From Paracoccus haematequi (lineage in GTDB: Bacteria; Pseudomonadota; Alphaproteobacteria; Rhodobacterales; Rhodobacteraceae), in contig NZ_UZWE01000014.1 in assembly GCF_900631945.1 (NCBI RefSeq), forward strand, positions 1 through 64,000: a DNA stretch of 64,000 bases, given 5' to 3'. The notes beneath the pieces were generated by a model. The model had not been told where the DNA came from, made no database searches, and worked only from the letters and a program-made list of their open reading frames with translations. Shown piece by piece: positions 54,265 through 63,314 of this stretch. The translations under genes and the position numbers were made by a program. Position 1 is the first letter of the stretch. The number at the start of each line of letters is the position of its first letter.

Positions 54265-55172
54265 TGCGGATCCTGTCCATCGGCGAGGCCATGGTCGAAC
54301 TGGGCCAGTCGGACCAGCCGGGCCTGTGGCGGCTGGGGATCGCGGGCGACACGCTGAACACCGCCTGGTATCTGCGCCGCCTGCTGGGGGCGGATGGGCG
54401 GGTCGATTACCTGACCCGCGTTGGCACCGGGGCCTTTTCCCAGCGGATGCTGGATTTCCTGGCGGCCGAGGGGATCGGCACGGCCCATATCGGGCGCGAC
54501 CCCGACCGCGAGATCGGCCTTTACGCGATCAGCCTGAAGGATGGCGAACGCAGCTTCGCCTATTGGCGCGACACATCGGCGGCCCGGCGGCTGGCGGACG
54601 ATCCGGCAGCCCTGGACGCCGCGCTGGAGGGCGCGACGGTCGCCTATTTCTCGGGGATCACCGTGGCGATCCTGTCGCCCCAGGGGCGTGCGAACCTGCT
54701 GGCTGCCCTGGCACGCGCGCGGGCTTCCGGGGCGCGGATCGTCTTCGACCCGAACCTGCGCCCGCGTCTGTGGGAAGATGCGGCGACGATGCGGCAAGGC
54801 ATCAGCAAGGCGGCGGCGGGGGCCGATCTGGTCCTGCCTTCGTTCGATGACGAGGCCGCGCATTTCGGCGATGCCGACCCGCAGGCGACGGTCGCGCGCT
54901 ATCTGGCGCTTGGGGCGGGGCAGGTGGTGGTGAAGAACGGCGGCGGGCCGATCCGCTTCGGCGGGCGGGACGGGTGCGGGACCGCGACCGACCTTGAGCC
55001 TGAAACGCCCGTGGACAGCACGGCGGCGGGTGACAGCTTCAACGCGGGCTATCTGGCGGCCTGGCTGACGGGCGCCGATTGCGCGGCGGCCATCGCGGCG
55101 GGCCACGCCCTCAGCCGCAAGGTGATCGGGTATCGCGGGGCGTTGGTGCGCGAGGCGGTGGCGACCGCCTGA
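54264..55172 (+). CDS. kdgK: 2-keto-3-deoxygluconate kinase (PfkB family)
   Basis: A 302-residue PfkB-family sugar kinase. It has the N-terminal GEAMVELGQ and AGDTLNTAWYLRRL, FDPNLRPRLW, and the catalytic loop STAAGDSFNAGY with the anion-hole GD and catalytic Asp. The overlap with uxuA (TGATG) makes KDG the likely substrate. The phosphorylated product enters the Entner-Doudoroff aldolase step, which is encoded elsewhere. Confidence 0.93.
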   Translation: MRILSIGEAMVELGQSDQPGLWRLGIAGDTLNTAWYLRRLLGADGRVDYLTRVGTGAFSQRMLDFLAAEGIGTAHIGRDPDREIGLYAISLKDGERSFAYWRDTSAARRLADDPAALDAALEGATVAYFSGITVAILSPQGRANLLAALARARASGARIVFDPNLRPRLWEDAATMRQGISKAAAGADLVLPSFDDEAAHFGDADPQATVARYLALGAGQVVVKNGGGPIRFGGRDGCGTATDLEPETPVDSTAAGDSFNAGYLAAWLTGADCAAAIAAGHALSRKVIGYRGALVREAVATA

Positions 55173-55180
55173 AGCGCCGA

Positions 55181-55235
55181 ATTGGCGAAGGCCGTCGCCT
55201 TCCACGCCGGGGCATTTCCACCTGAACCGCCGGAC
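55181..55235 (-). repeat. Dispersed repeat, copy B
   Basis: The minus strand repeats the core of copy A (33811-33867): CCGGCGGTTCAGGT and, further on, AAGGCGACGGCCTTCGCCAAT. The hairpin is imperfect here. It starts 9 bp after kdgK. Confidence 0.6.
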
Positions 55236-55329
55236 CGGGCGCGCCTTGCCAAAGGTGACTTTTCTGAAGCGCGGGAGCGGTGGTGGGCAAGCCGGTCGTC
55301 GATACGGGTCAGGATCGGGGCGGTGCGAT

Positions 55330-55470
55330 CCTGCCACGCGGCCAGACGGGAGTGACGCTCGGCTCTTGATTGCCTTGCGGAGCACGCGGTGCGACAGAGG
55401 CACGCCCCTTGGGCAAGGCGGTGTCATCGATAATCGGCCAGGCGTCGCTGCCACCTCCCAAGGCGCCGGC
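55330..55470 (-). mobile_element. Transposase relic (IS701-like)
   Basis: The minus strand encodes LGGGSDAWPIIDDTALPKG and then RASVAPRAP, close to the IDDTALPKK(G)xHSVGVAPQY signature of IS701-family DDE transposases. The reading frame breaks within about 40 codons, and no terminal repeats were found. It is a fragment, not a working element. Together with copy B of the dispersed repeat it fills the 319-bp gap between kdgK and the polysaccharide operon. Confidence 0.6.
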
Positions 55471-55491
55471 ATCGCCCTCGGCTGAAGGCCG

Positions 55492-55899
55492 TTAACGGGA
55501 ACCTGCCGAGTGGTATTTCTCCTCGACCAGTTCGGAACGCAGCAGGGCGTTGATCTGGCGCTTCAGCGCAGCCCTTTCGTCGTTCGTCAGATAGACCGAG
55601 CGCGCCAGCCCGATGAACTCGGCATCGAATTGGGCGGCGGCCTCTTTGGCGCGAATGTCGTCCTCGACCGTCCACAGGGCCAGGTTCACACGCCGCAGGC
55701 CGGCGATCAGATCCGCGAGGCCCGGCTGCGAAAGGACGGGTGCCGCGATATCGCGCAGCAAGGCAAGCTCGCGGTCCACATTGGCGCGGGCGGCGGGATC
55801 GGCGATGCGATGGGCCTTGATCTCCAGGATGGTGATCTTGTCCAGAAGCTCGCCCCAGGACACGGGGGCAAGCGGCGCGGGGCGATCATCCGAAGTCAT
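55492..55899 (-). CDS. DUF6165 family protein
   Basis: A 135-residue protein, predicted helical, with VSWGELLDKITILEIKAHRI near the start and NLALWTVEDDIRAKE in the middle, matching DUF6165. These are found with surface-polysaccharide genes. No catalytic motif is seen. The ATG at 55899 overlaps the upstream glycosyltransferase stop (ATGA). It is the last gene of the leftward operon. Confidence 0.75.
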   Translation of the reverse strand: MTSDDRPAPLAPVSWGELLDKITILEIKAHRIADPAARANVDRELALLRDIAAPVLSQPGLADLIAGLRRVNLALWTVEDDIRAKEAAAQFDAEFIGLARSVYLTNDERAALKRQINALLRSELVEEKYHSAGSR

Positions 55900-56789
55900 G
55901 TCGTTCCTTCCGCGGGCTGCAATCGGCGCAGTCGCTCCAGGGCATCCGCGACATGGCCCAGGACGGCGGCCCAGTCGCCGGGCGCGGGCTGGCGCCAGAC
56001 GCGCATGGTGGGATACCAGGGCGTGAAGGGGGTCTCGACCGGCCAGCGCCAGTCGGGGTCGTGCTTGACCAGCAGCCAGACGGGCCGTCCCAGCATCCCG
56101 GCCAGATGGGCGATCATCGTATCCACCGTGACGACAAGACCCGACCCGGCGACAAGCTGGGCGGTCCGCACCATGTCCAGCGGGCAGCCCTGCGGGTTCA
56201 GCACCGGCAGCGCGGTCGGTCCCGGCATCAGCGACAGCGCGGGACCGGAGCAGAAGGGGGCGAACATCGCCTCGGGCACGGACCGCGCGGCGTCCCAGTC
56301 GCCCGCGCCCCAGCACAGCCCCACCGTGCCCCGAGGCAGCGCCGCCGGCGCGATGCCCAACCGGGGCATGGGCGCGTCCGCAGGCCCCGTCCGCAGGGCA
56401 AGCGGCAGTTCCATGATCTCGATGTCGCAGTCCTGCGGCGGCAGGGGGTGGGCCGCGTCGAAGGGGACCAGCCGGTGGATGCCGGGGAAGCCCCGGAACA
56501 GGGGCAGAAGATGCGGCTGCATCTCGACCGTGACGCGCGCCGCGCGTTGCGCCAGCAGCGGCAGGAAGCGCGAGAACATCAGCGTGTCGCCCAGCCCGTG
56601 ATAGCAGCGGACCAGCACATCCCGGTCCCGGAAAGGCCGGCCGTCCCACACCCATCGCAGATGATAGGGCAAAGCCGGATCATCCCGCGTCGTCGGATCG
56701 CACCGCGTCAGCGCATGGGCCGCGATGGTCCAGGCGGCCGGAAAATCGCCGCGCCGCATGGCGCAGGTCCAGGGATCGCCGGTCGTCAC
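55896..56789 (-). CDS. Glycosyltransferase-like protein (GT9-type half)
   Basis: A 297-residue protein. The N-terminus (about 1-60) looks like the end of a TPR region. The rest resembles GT9/heptosyltransferase folds: CYHGLGDTLMFSRFLPLL near residue 62, GLCWGAGDWDA and VVTVDTMIAHLAGMLGRPVWLL. This is the pattern of TPR-glycosyltransferase proteins of polysaccharide loci. The start is a GTG at 56789, and an ATG 10 codons later is possible. Acceptor unknown. Confidence 0.75.
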   Translation of the reverse strand: MTTGDPWTCAMRRGDFPAAWTIAAHALTRCDPTTRDDPALPYHLRWVWDGRPFRDRDVLVRCYHGLGDTLMFSRFLPLLAQRAARVTVEMQPHLLPLFRGFPGIHRLVPFDAAHPLPPQDCDIEIMELPLALRTGPADAPMPRLGIAPAALPRGTVGLCWGAGDWDAARSVPEAMFAPFCSGPALSLMPGPTALPVLNPQGCPLDMVRTAQLVAGSGLVVTVDTMIAHLAGMLGRPVWLLVKHDPDWRWPVETPFTPWYPTMRVWRQPAPGDWAAVLGHVADALERLRRLQPAEGTT

Positions 56790-56846
56790 GGCGCCGACCC
56801 CGGACCTGTGCTGCTGGCCCCAGGCGGCCGCGCGCGCATGTCGGTC

Positions 56847-57887
56847 CTAGCCTGCGAATCCGGCCGCAGCAGGCTTGGCCGCCGCGAGTTCCGCCGCGAA
56901 CCAGGCGCAGGTCGCCTCCAACCCTTCGGCCAGCGGAACCTTGGGCGCCCAGCCCAGCACCTCGTTCGCGCGGCTGATATCGGGGCGCCGGCGGCGGGGA
57001 TCGTCCACAGGCAGGGGGCGATGCACCACGCGAGCGGCTGTGCCCGTCAGCGCCAGGACATGGCCCAGCAACTCGTTCACCGTCATCTCGTCGGGGTTGC
57101 CCAGATTCACCGGATCGGACCCGTCGATATCGGCCTCCATCAATGCCATCAGTCCGGCCACCATGTCCGAGACATAGCAGAAGCTGCGCGTCTGGCTGCC
57201 GTCTCCATAGATGGTCAGTTCGTCGCCGCGCAGCGCCTGACAGATCAGGTTCGATACCACCCGCCCGTCGTTGGGGTCCATATTCGGACCATAGGTGTTG
57301 AAGATGCGCGCGACGCGCACCTGCGTACGGCCCGCGCGGCCATAGTCGAAGGCCAGCGCCTCGGCCGCGCGCTTGCCTTCGTCATAGCAGGCGCGGGGTC
57401 CGGTGCAGCTGACATGGCCGCGGTAATCCTCGGCCTGCGGGTGGATCTCGGGGTCGCCATACACCTCGCTGGTCGAGGTCAGCAGGAAGCGCGCCTTTGC
57501 GGCCTCGGCCAGGTGCAGCAGGTGGTTGGTGCCCACGACATTCGTCATCATCGTGTGTTCGGGGTTCTGCTGATACAGCGGGGGCGAGGCGGCACAGGCG
57601 AGATTCCAGACGCGGGTGATGCGTGGCGCCATCCGCGTCAATTCGGCGGGCAGCGGCTGGCTGATGTCGTGGCGCATGAAGCGGAAACGGGGATGGCCTT
57701 CCAACGCCCGCAGGTTCGAAGCCCGCGAGGTTTGCAGGTTGTCCAGGCAAAGGACGGATTCCCCCTTTTCCAGCAGCGCGCGGCACAGATGCGATCCGAT
57801 GAAGCCCGCGCCCCCCGCGACGACGTTCAACGCCAGCGGTCGGATTGTCGGGCCGGGGCCGTGATCCAGGTCGGTCTGCTTCCTCAT
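56847..57887 (-). CDS. UDP-glucuronate decarboxylase-like SDR
   Basis: A 346-residue extended short-chain dehydrogenase resembling UDP-xylose synthase (Uxs). The nucleotide motif GGAGFIGS lies at 25-32, and the catalytic Tyr/Lys is in CYDEGKR. Further family blocks are RIFNTYGPNM, GDGSQTRSFCYVSDMV and NLGNPDEMTVNELL. It would turn UDP-glucuronate into UDP-xylose or a 4-keto sugar for the polysaccharide. The ATG at 57887 is used. An upstream in-frame extension lies in the next gene. Confidence 0.88.
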   Translation of the reverse strand: MRKQTDLDHGPGPTIRPLALNVVAGGAGFIGSHLCRALLEKGESVLCLDNLQTSRASNLRALEGHPRFRFMRHDISQPLPAELTRMAPRITRVWNLACAASPPLYQQNPEHTMMTNVVGTNHLLHLAEAAKARFLLTSTSEVYGDPEIHPQAEDYRGHVSCTGPRACYDEGKRAAEALAFDYGRAGRTQVRVARIFNTYGPNMDPNDGRVVSNLICQALRGDELTIYGDGSQTRSFCYVSDMVAGLMALMEADIDGSDPVNLGNPDEMTVNELLGHVLALTGTAARVVHRPLPVDDPRRRRPDISRANEVLGWAPKVPLAEGLEATCAWFAAELAAAKPAAAGFAG

Positions 57888-57891
57888 GCCT

Positions 57892-58977
57892 TCAGCCCTC
57901 CGCTGTTTCGGTCGGTCGCGTGATTGCCTTGTGCTTGGCCGCTTCGCCCAGATGGGCTTCCAGTTCGGCCGCGCGATGGTCGGACGAATGCGCGGCCTCG
58001 ATACGCGCCCGCGCTGCGCGGCCCATTGTCGCGGCGTCGCTGTCCAGCGCCGCCAGCACATCGGCGGCGCCATCCGCCAGCACGATTTCCTGATCGGGCC
58101 GGAACAGCGTCTCGATCCCGTCCCATTTGTCCGAGATGATGGGCGTGGCGCAGGCCCCGGCCTCGAACAGCCGGACCGAGGGCGAATAGCCCGCCCGGAT
58201 CATGTCGGCCCGCGTGACGTTCAGCGTGAAGCGGCTGGCCGAATAGAAGGCCGCATGGTCGGCGGGCGGGCAATGTTCGATGCGTTCGACATTGCCGGGC
58301 CAGTCGATGCCGGGGGGATATTGCGGCCCGGCCACCACGAAACGCAGGTCGGGGCGCCGCCGGGCGGGTTCCAGCAGCAGCCGCTCCAGCGTGGGCTGGC
58401 GGTCGTCGCTGTAGGTGCCCAGATAGGACAGATCCCAGCGGATCGGCACGTCGCGCGGGCCGTAAAGGTCCAGGTCCACCGAGCAGTAAAGCGCCCGCGC
58501 CATCGGCGCGCCATAGCGGGTTTCGATATGGCGCAGGGTCGGGCCGCCGGTGAAGGACAGATACACATCGAAACCGGGGATCACGGCGGGCGAGAGATAT
58601 TCGTGATCGCCCCGTTCCAGCTTGGCCAGCGTGACCGGCGTGTCGATGTCGTAGAAGGCCGTCACGCCCCCCACCCAGCCCTGCACGCGGCGCGCGACCT
58701 CAACGCCCTCGGGGACGTAGCTGCCGACGATCACCGCATCCGCCGCCGCGATCTCGTCCCGCCAGCGATCCAGCGCGGGCAGGCCCTCATAGAATTCCAG
58801 CCGGCACCAGTCGGGGGCGGTCAGGTCGCGCTGCCCGGCATACCAGGGCACGTCGCGTTCCAGGAACAGCACCTGATGGCCGCGCCGGGCAAAGGATTTC
58901 AGCAGCGCGCGAAAGGTCGTCGCGTGGCCATTGCCCCAGGACGACGACAGCGACAGGCCCAGGACGACCAGCTTCAT
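57892..58977 (-). CDS. CgeB-like glycosyltransferase 1
   Basis: A 361-residue GT-B protein of the CgeB/Glyco_trans_1_2 type. N-terminal MKLVVLGLSLSSSWGNGHATTFRAL is followed by the family's YDIDTPVTL and LSFTGGPTL. The C-terminal acceptor/donor region reads PSVRLFEAGACATPIISDKWDGIETLF. It overlaps the next gene upstream by ATGA. Three related genes in a row suggest sequential sugar additions. Confidence 0.82.
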   Translation of the reverse strand: MKLVVLGLSLSSSWGNGHATTFRALLKSFARRGHQVLFLERDVPWYAGQRDLTAPDWCRLEFYEGLPALDRWRDEIAAADAVIVGSYVPEGVEVARRVQGWVGGVTAFYDIDTPVTLAKLERGDHEYLSPAVIPGFDVYLSFTGGPTLRHIETRYGAPMARALYCSVDLDLYGPRDVPIRWDLSYLGTYSDDRQPTLERLLLEPARRRPDLRFVVAGPQYPPGIDWPGNVERIEHCPPADHAAFYSASRFTLNVTRADMIRAGYSPSVRLFEAGACATPIISDKWDGIETLFRPDQEIVLADGAADVLAALDSDAATMGRAARARIEAAHSSDHRAAELEAHLGEAAKHKAITRPTETAEG

Positions 58978-60056
58978 GCCGCCATTCCCTTCGCCTGCGC
59001 CTTGAACAGCGCGTCCACCTGCGCACCGCGCAGGGCATAGGTGTGTTCCGCCTTGACCCGCGCCAGCGCCGCCTGGCCGATCTGCTTCGCCCGTTCCGGC
59101 GTCAGCGCCGCCAGATGGTCGGCCACGTCCTGCCCGTCGCGGGCGACCAGAACCTCGCGGTCGGGGGTCAGGAACTGCTCGATCCCCTCCCAGGCGTCAG
59201 TGATCAGGCAGGCGGCGGCACCGGCGGCTTCAAAGACGCGGGTGGCCGGGGAAAAGCCCACATGCGCCATGCTGTCGCGGGCGACGTTCAGGACGGCCAG
59301 CGGCGTGCAGTTGAAGGCGTTGTGTTCATGCGTATAGACATGGCCCAGGTGGCGGACATTGCCCGGCATCGGCTTGCTGTCCCAGCCGTTGCCGCCGATC
59401 AGGAAGCTGCGATCCGCCAGCATGGCGGCGGGCTTCAGGAAGAACTCCTCGACCCGCGCCTCGCGGTCGGGCAGGCGGTTGCCCAGAAAGGCGAGATCCG
59501 AGGCGAATTTCGGATCGGCGGGGGCGGGGTGATGGGTCGCCGGGTCCAAGGCGTTATAGACCGGCTCGCACAGCTTCGCGCCGAAGCCGCGATAGGCGTC
59601 CACCACGGGCGGGCCGCCGCCATAGGTCAGCACCATGTCGAGGGCGGGCAGCGCCCGGCGCACCGGATGGTCCGGGGCCGTCCGCATCTCGTCCAATGTG
59701 GCCGCCGCGTCCACGTCCCAGAAGATCTTCAGCGCGCCGGGTTTTGCACCCGCGACCACGCCGTCCAGCAGTTCCCGGTCGAAGACGCCGACGCCATTGG
59801 CCTTGACCACGATATCGGCGTCGGCCGCCTCGGCCAGGACGCCGCGCATGGCGTCCTCGGTCGCGGGATAGACGACCGAGCGGCACCAGTCCGGCGGGTC
59901 GATGTCGCGGTGCTGCTGGCGGTCGAATGCGTCGGGTTCATAGAAGGTGATCTGGTAGCCGCGCCTGGCGAGTTCGCCCAGGATGCCGCGGTAATAGGTG
60001 GCGGCACCGTTCCAATAGGAGGACAGCAGGCTGGATCCGTAGAATGCGATCTTCAT
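58974..60056 (-). CDS. CgeB-like glycosyltransferase 2
   Basis: A 360-residue paralogue of the gene at 57892. It has MKIAFYGSSLLSSYWNGAATYYRGIL, IFWDVDAAATL, LTYGGGPPVVDAY and FSPATRVFEAAGAAACLITDAWEGIEQFL, parallel to the same blocks in its neighbour. Both ends overlap adjacent genes by ATGA. The sugar and linkage are unknown. Confidence 0.82.
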   Translation of the reverse strand: MKIAFYGSSLLSSYWNGAATYYRGILGELARRGYQITFYEPDAFDRQQHRDIDPPDWCRSVVYPATEDAMRGVLAEAADADIVVKANGVGVFDRELLDGVVAGAKPGALKIFWDVDAAATLDEMRTAPDHPVRRALPALDMVLTYGGGPPVVDAYRGFGAKLCEPVYNALDPATHHPAPADPKFASDLAFLGNRLPDREARVEEFFLKPAAMLADRSFLIGGNGWDSKPMPGNVRHLGHVYTHEHNAFNCTPLAVLNVARDSMAHVGFSPATRVFEAAGAAACLITDAWEGIEQFLTPDREVLVARDGQDVADHLAALTPERAKQIGQAALARVKAEHTYALRGAQVDALFKAQAKGMAA

Positions 60057-61162
60057 GCGGCAGAAGCTCCGTGGTTCAGGCCGAGCGTTCCGGCAATGGA
60101 CAGAAGTTCCTGCGCGCGATGGGCGCAGGTATGGCGGGCGCGGATGGTCTCCAGCCCATGTGCCACCAGCGCGGCGCGCAGGTCGGCATCATGGGCAAGG
60201 TCGCGCAGGCGGGCGGTCATTTCCGCGCCGTCGCCCGCGAACAGAAAGTCCTGGCCGGGGCGGAACAGGGCTTCGCTGTCCTGCCAGGGGGCCGAGACCA
60301 ACGGGATGCCGCAGGCCAGCGCCTCGAAGACGCGGATGGTGGGGATGCCGGGCAGCATCGTGGTATAGAAGCGGCGCGGGACATGCACGGTCGCCATGTG
60401 GCGCGCGAAGATTTCGGGTGCCGCGGCGTTCGGCGCCCAGCCGTGATAGCGCACGCCGTAACGGTTCAGCGTCGCCAGGGCCTCGGCGGGGTAGCGGACG
60501 CCGTAGATGTCGAGCGGCAGTTCCGCCTGCTGCGCCGGGCGGAACAGGAAGGTTTCAAGCTCCTCGGTCCGCTCGCCGTCGCCCCAGTTGCCGATCCAGA
60601 CCAGCCCTTCGCGCGCGGTTTCCTGCGCGGGCGGGTGAAACAGGCGGGTGTCGGCGGCCTCGTGCCAGGTCCAGACGCGATCCCCCCAGCCCCAGCGGCG
60701 ATAGACCTCGCTCAGCGCCTCGCCAAAGGCCAGAACGCCGTCGAAGCCCGACAGGTCGAAGGCGCGGATCGCATCCGGGTCGCTGACGGCGCGGTGGTGG
60801 GTGTCGTGGAACAGCAGCTTGAAGCGGGCGCCCCCCTTGCGCGCCCGGCCAAGGGTCGCGGCCAAGGTAGGGTCGTTCCATTCGTGAACGATCACCAGAT
60901 CGGCGTCGCCCGCCAGATCGACCGGATCGGCGGCGGGGTCATAGGTTTCGACCGACAGGTCGGGATAGTTCCGGCGGAACGGCTCCAGCCCCGCAGGCCC
61001 GTGGTCGCGCAGCAGGTTTTCCAGGCTCCAGGCGCCTTGCGGCTCCAGCGCGCGGACATGGTGGCCCGCTGCGGCCAGTTCCCGCAGCACGCCGCGCAGG
61101 AAATGGGCGTTGCCGTGGTTCCAGCAGCTTTGCAGCGAATGGGTGAAATAGACGATCTTCAT
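60053..61162 (-). CDS. CgeB-like glycosyltransferase 3
   Basis: A 369-residue third paralogue. It shares the start (MKIVYFTHSLQSCWNHGNAHFLRGVL) and the C-terminal block IPTIRVFEALACGIPLVSAPWQDSEALF with the two previous genes. An in-frame extension to 61651 lies inside the next gene, so the ATG at 61162 (ATGA overlap) is used. Specificity unknown. Confidence 0.82.
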   Translation of the reverse strand: MKIVYFTHSLQSCWNHGNAHFLRGVLRELAAAGHHVRALEPQGAWSLENLLRDHGPAGLEPFRRNYPDLSVETYDPAADPVDLAGDADLVIVHEWNDPTLAATLGRARKGGARFKLLFHDTHHRAVSDPDAIRAFDLSGFDGVLAFGEALSEVYRRWGWGDRVWTWHEAADTRLFHPPAQETAREGLVWIGNWGDGERTEELETFLFRPAQQAELPLDIYGVRYPAEALATLNRYGVRYHGWAPNAAAPEIFARHMATVHVPRRFYTTMLPGIPTIRVFEALACGIPLVSAPWQDSEALFRPGQDFLFAGDGAEMTARLRDLAHDADLRAALVAHGLETIRARHTCAHRAQELLSIAGTLGLNHGASAA

Positions 61163-62232
61163 GCGGCCTGGGTCCGTCTGGCAAGCGCGTCGCGATAGAT
61201 CTCGGCCATCTGCTCGGCCATCGCGGCGGGGGTATAGCGGGCGGCGCGCTGACGGGCGGATTTGCCTCGGGCAGCGTGGCAAGCCGGGTCGGCGAGAAGC
61301 GCGGCGATGGCGTCGGCAAAGCCCTGCGCGTCGCCAGGCGCAACGAAGGAAGCCGCTCCGTCCCAGAGTTCGCGAAAGGTCGGAAGGTCCGACAGCACCA
61401 GCGGGCAACCGGCCTGCGCGGCTTCCAGGACCGCCAGGCCAAAGGGCTCGAACCGGGCGGCGCTGACAAAGACCGGGCGGCGGGCCAGCCAGCGACCGAT
61501 GACCTCGGCGGGCAGGGGGCCGGTGGCTTGCAGATGCGTGGGCGTCACTGCCCCGCCATGCGGCGCGCGAGTGGCGCCGATGGCGACGAAGGGCGCATTC
61601 AGCCGCGCGGCAACGGCGTCCAGGGTGGCGGTGTCCTTGACCTCGTCCCAAAGCCTGCCGACCGTCAGCGCGCCGGGAAACGGCTGCGCCGGGGGCAGGG
61701 GCAGGGCGGTGCGGCCGTTATGGACCACCGCCGGCAGCAAGGGCAGGCCGTAGCGGCGGGCCGTCGCCTCGGCATAGGCGCGGGTCGGCGCCACCACGCG
61801 GTCGGCGGCGCGCAGGCCCCGGCCGACCAGTTCGGGCAGCCAGGCCAGCGCCGGATCGACCGCACCGCCGCGCGCCGCGTCCCACCAGGTGCCAAGGCAG
61901 CCGTGGTTCACGGCGACGACCGGCCGGTCATGGCGCGCCACGGCCAGAGCCGGGGCGTTCAGATGCACCAGATCCGCGCCCTCCTGGTGCACCATCCGCG
62001 CGACCGCATCCGCCGCCGCCAGCACCGGCGCGGGACCGTCGCTGAGCCAATCGAGCGGCAGGCCGGTTTCGATCAGCCGCACCCCCACCGCCTCGGCCGC
62101 GGCACGCTGATCGGGGTCGGGCGCAGGGCCCAGGACCGCCAGCACCACCTCGACCCGCAGGGCGGTGGCGAGTTCCAGCGCATAGGCCCAGACCCCGCCC
62201 ATCGCGTCGGTGGTCATCAGCACCCGCATCAT
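61159..62232 (-). CDS. GT4-type glycosyltransferase
   Basis: A 357-residue GT-B enzyme. The N-terminus MRVLMTTDAMGGVWAYALELATAL is typical of GT4 proteins. The C-terminal domain has TVGRLWDEVKDTATL and VSAARFEPFGLAVLEAAQAGCPLVLSDLPTFRELW, the donor-binding EX7E-type region. The start is ATG 62232 (an adjacent ATG at 62229 is also possible). It overlaps the epimerase gene by 4 bp. Confidence 0.83.
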   Translation of the reverse strand: MMRVLMTTDAMGGVWAYALELATALRVEVVLAVLGPAPDPDQRAAAEAVGVRLIETGLPLDWLSDGPAPVLAAADAVARMVHQEGADLVHLNAPALAVARHDRPVVAVNHGCLGTWWDAARGGAVDPALAWLPELVGRGLRAADRVVAPTRAYAEATARRYGLPLLPAVVHNGRTALPLPPAQPFPGALTVGRLWDEVKDTATLDAVAARLNAPFVAIGATRAPHGGAVTPTHLQATGPLPAEVIGRWLARRPVFVSAARFEPFGLAVLEAAQAGCPLVLSDLPTFRELWDGAASFVAPGDAQGFADAIAALLADPACHAARGKSARQRAARYTPAAMAEQMAEIYRDALARRTQAA

Positions 62233-63314
62233 GCCGACTTCGCCAAGGGCTGGCCGATGGGCAGGTTGATCCCGCCCTCGGCGGCCAGCCATTGCGTCAG
62301 CCTTGTCACGCCCTCTTGCCAGTCCAGCTTGGGCGACAGGTCCAGCGCCTGGTCCGCCGCGCGGGTGTCGGCGACGAAATACCGCTGGTCGCCCGCCCGC
62401 CAGTCGGAATAGGCGATGTCCACCGGGCGGCCGATGATCCGGCCCACGAAGGCCAGAAGCTGGCGCAGGCTGACCGCGTTGGCGGGCCCGCCGCCCAGGT
62501 TGAAGACCCGGCCGGACACCTGGTCGATTCGGTCCCAGGCCGCCAGATAGGCCTCGACCGCGTTCGAGACGTCCAGGATGTCGCGCACCTGGCAGCCATC
62601 GCCGAACAGCGTGATCTGCTGGCCCTTCAGCGCGCGGATCAGGAAATGGGCGACCCAGCCCTGATCCTCGGTTCCCATCTGGCGCTGGCCATAGATGCAG
62701 GACATGCGCAACACGCAGGTGGGCACGCCGAAGCTGCGGGCATAGTCCAGCACATACTGGTCCGCCGCGCCCTTGGAACAGCCATAGGGGGTGTGGAAAT
62801 CCAGCGGCCGGGCCTCGCCGATGCCGTGGTCGCGCACCTGGGCGTCGGTCGGAAGGTAAGCCTCGCCCTCCAGCGCGAAATCCAGATCGGCCAGGTCGCC
62901 ATAGACCTTGTTCGTCGAGGCAAAGACCAGCGGCGTGCCGTCGCCCTTGGCGCGGAGCGCCTCCAGCAGGTTCATCGTGCCGATCAGGTTGATGGTCATG
63001 TCCTCGACCGGCTCGACCATGCTGGTGGTCACGGCGACCTGGGCCGCAAGGTGAAAGACTGCCTTTGCTTCGCGCGCGGCAGCGGCCATGCGGGCGGCGT
63101 CGCGGATGTCGGCCCGGACATGCTCGATCCGGTCGCCGTGGCGATCTTGCAGCCAGGCGAGGTTGCGTTCCACCCCCGGCCGGGTCATGGCGTCATAGAC
63201 GATGACCCGGTGCCCGTCGCCCGCCAGGCGGTCGGCCAGGTTCGAGCCGATGAAGCCCGCGCCGCCGGTGACCAGCACCGGGCGCGGATCGGCGGATGCG
63301 TCGGTCCTGGCCAT
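62229..63314 (-). CDS. NAD-dependent nucleotide-sugar epimerase
   Basis: A 361-residue extended SDR with GGAGFIGS at 17-24 and the catalytic Tyr-x3-Lys in PYGCSKGAADQY, preceded by FASTNKVYGD. It resembles CDP-paratose/CDP-tyvelose 2-epimerase and UDP-sugar epimerases (SNxxxRL-type). An in-frame extension lies inside the next gene, so the ATG at 63314 is used. It shares one base with the stop of the partial epimerase upstream. Confidence 0.86.
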   Translation of the reverse strand: MARTDASADPRPVLVTGGAGFIGSNLADRLAGDGHRVIVYDAMTRPGVERNLAWLQDRHGDRIEHVRADIRDAARMAAAAREAKAVFHLAAQVAVTTSMVEPVEDMTINLIGTMNLLEALRAKGDGTPLVFASTNKVYGDLADLDFALEGEAYLPTDAQVRDHGIGEARPLDFHTPYGCSKGAADQYVLDYARSFGVPTCVLRMSCIYGQRQMGTEDQGWVAHFLIRALKGQQITLFGDGCQVRDILDVSNAVEAYLAAWDRIDQVSGRVFNLGGGPANAVSLRQLLAFVGRIIGRPVDIAYSDWRAGDQRYFVADTRAADQALDLSPKLDWQEGVTRLTQWLAAEGGINLPIGQPLAKSA

